A stretch of 64,000 nucleotides of DNA from Prevotella merdae (GTDB lineage Bacteria > Bacteroidota > Bacteroidia > Bacteroidales > Bacteroidaceae), in NCBI RefSeq assembly GCF_900290275.1, contig NZ_LT985324.1, positions 354,601 to 418,600 on the forward strand, read 5' to 3'. Of the stretch, positions 63,956 through 64,000 are shown one piece after another. Position 1 is the first letter of the stretch. Every line of letters begins with the position of its first letter. The notes under the pieces are model-generated. The model made no database searches, was not told the DNA's origin, and worked only from the letters and a program-made list of their open reading frames with translations. The position numbers were made by a program, and so were the translations under genes.

Positions 63956-64000
63956 TACTTTTGCAAATTGTATTGCAAGAGACTGAAATCATGAATCAAG
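63956..64000 (+). promoter_or_regulatory. Promoter-like box and start of the next gene
   Basis: TACTTTTG (63,956-63,963) matches TAnnTTTG. ATGAATCAAG at 63,991-64,000 would begin a coding sequence (Met-Asn-Gln) that leaves the window. Confidence 0.45.

Noticed and set aside
1..64000. tRNA or rRNA genes
   Set aside because: No cloverleaf-like segment with TTC-A-A/T loop and matching acceptor arms, and no rRNA-like sequence, was noticed by eye. A covariance search would be decisive.

Overview
The window looks like a chromosomal segment of a Bacteroidales bacterium, most probably a Prevotella/Segatella-type member of the Prevotellaceae. The evidence is a complete Na+-translocating NADH:quinone reductase operon (nqrABCDEF), a fimbrillin operon of lipoproteins, the debranching enzyme / glycosyltransferase / GH57 glycogen trio typical of this order, and repeated promoter-like sites of the Bacteroidales form TAnnTTTG with a TTTG-like box about 19-20 bases upstream. 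No tRNA, rRNA or CRISPR array was recognised.

1-8,000 is an accessory island of small modules: higBA (toxin first), a pair of unknown genes with a decayed abi-like fragment and a small orphan gene, an AAA/DUF4143 ATPase, a DUF2442 gene, a self-inhibited Fic protein, and a YafQ-type toxin with its antitoxin. Seven copies (one truncated) of a 43-bp near-perfect palindrome lie between the modules, nearly always just downstream of a minus-strand gene. The layout resembles a cassette array, although no integrase is visible. Several modules carry their own promoter and plausible operator.

8,000-16,100 (minus strand) is a fimbrial locus: an OmpA/DUF3575-like protein, a FimB/Mfa2-like anchor and four fimbrillin-type lipoproteins, the last fused to a BspA-like leucine-rich tail. 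Upstream is a membrane-anchored AraC-type regulator split in two by a run of eight G. Seven G would restore one protein of about 392 residues, so this looks like a phase-variable switch.

16,100-45,800 is core genome: trmD, thrS, a Fur-family regulator, a helix-hairpin-helix outer-membrane protein, a TamB-like protein, a thioredoxin-like lipoprotein, nqrABCDEF, an M1 aminopeptidase, mscL, gap, miaA, a diacylglycerol-kinase-like protein, a Crp/Fnr regulator and the glycogen trio. Clear terminators separate the units. A promoter followed closely by a terminator at 35,801-35,943 may encode a small RNA, and miaA may be read from a leaderless message.

45,850-62,040 is a second accessory region full of debris. 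It holds an Rhs fragment, three copies of the tail of an ORF6N-type protein, a lipoprotein, a TonB-type outer-membrane receptor, many small orphan genes that may be immunity genes, a complete IS66-family element (51,870-54,761) and relics of another, a 752-residue protein kinase with an unrecognised C-terminal half, and an unrecognised five-gene run (59,036-61,698). 62,042 to the end begins a surface-polysaccharide locus with a frameshifted WbuC-like cupin and a Wzx-type flippase. A further gene starts at 63,991 and leaves the window.
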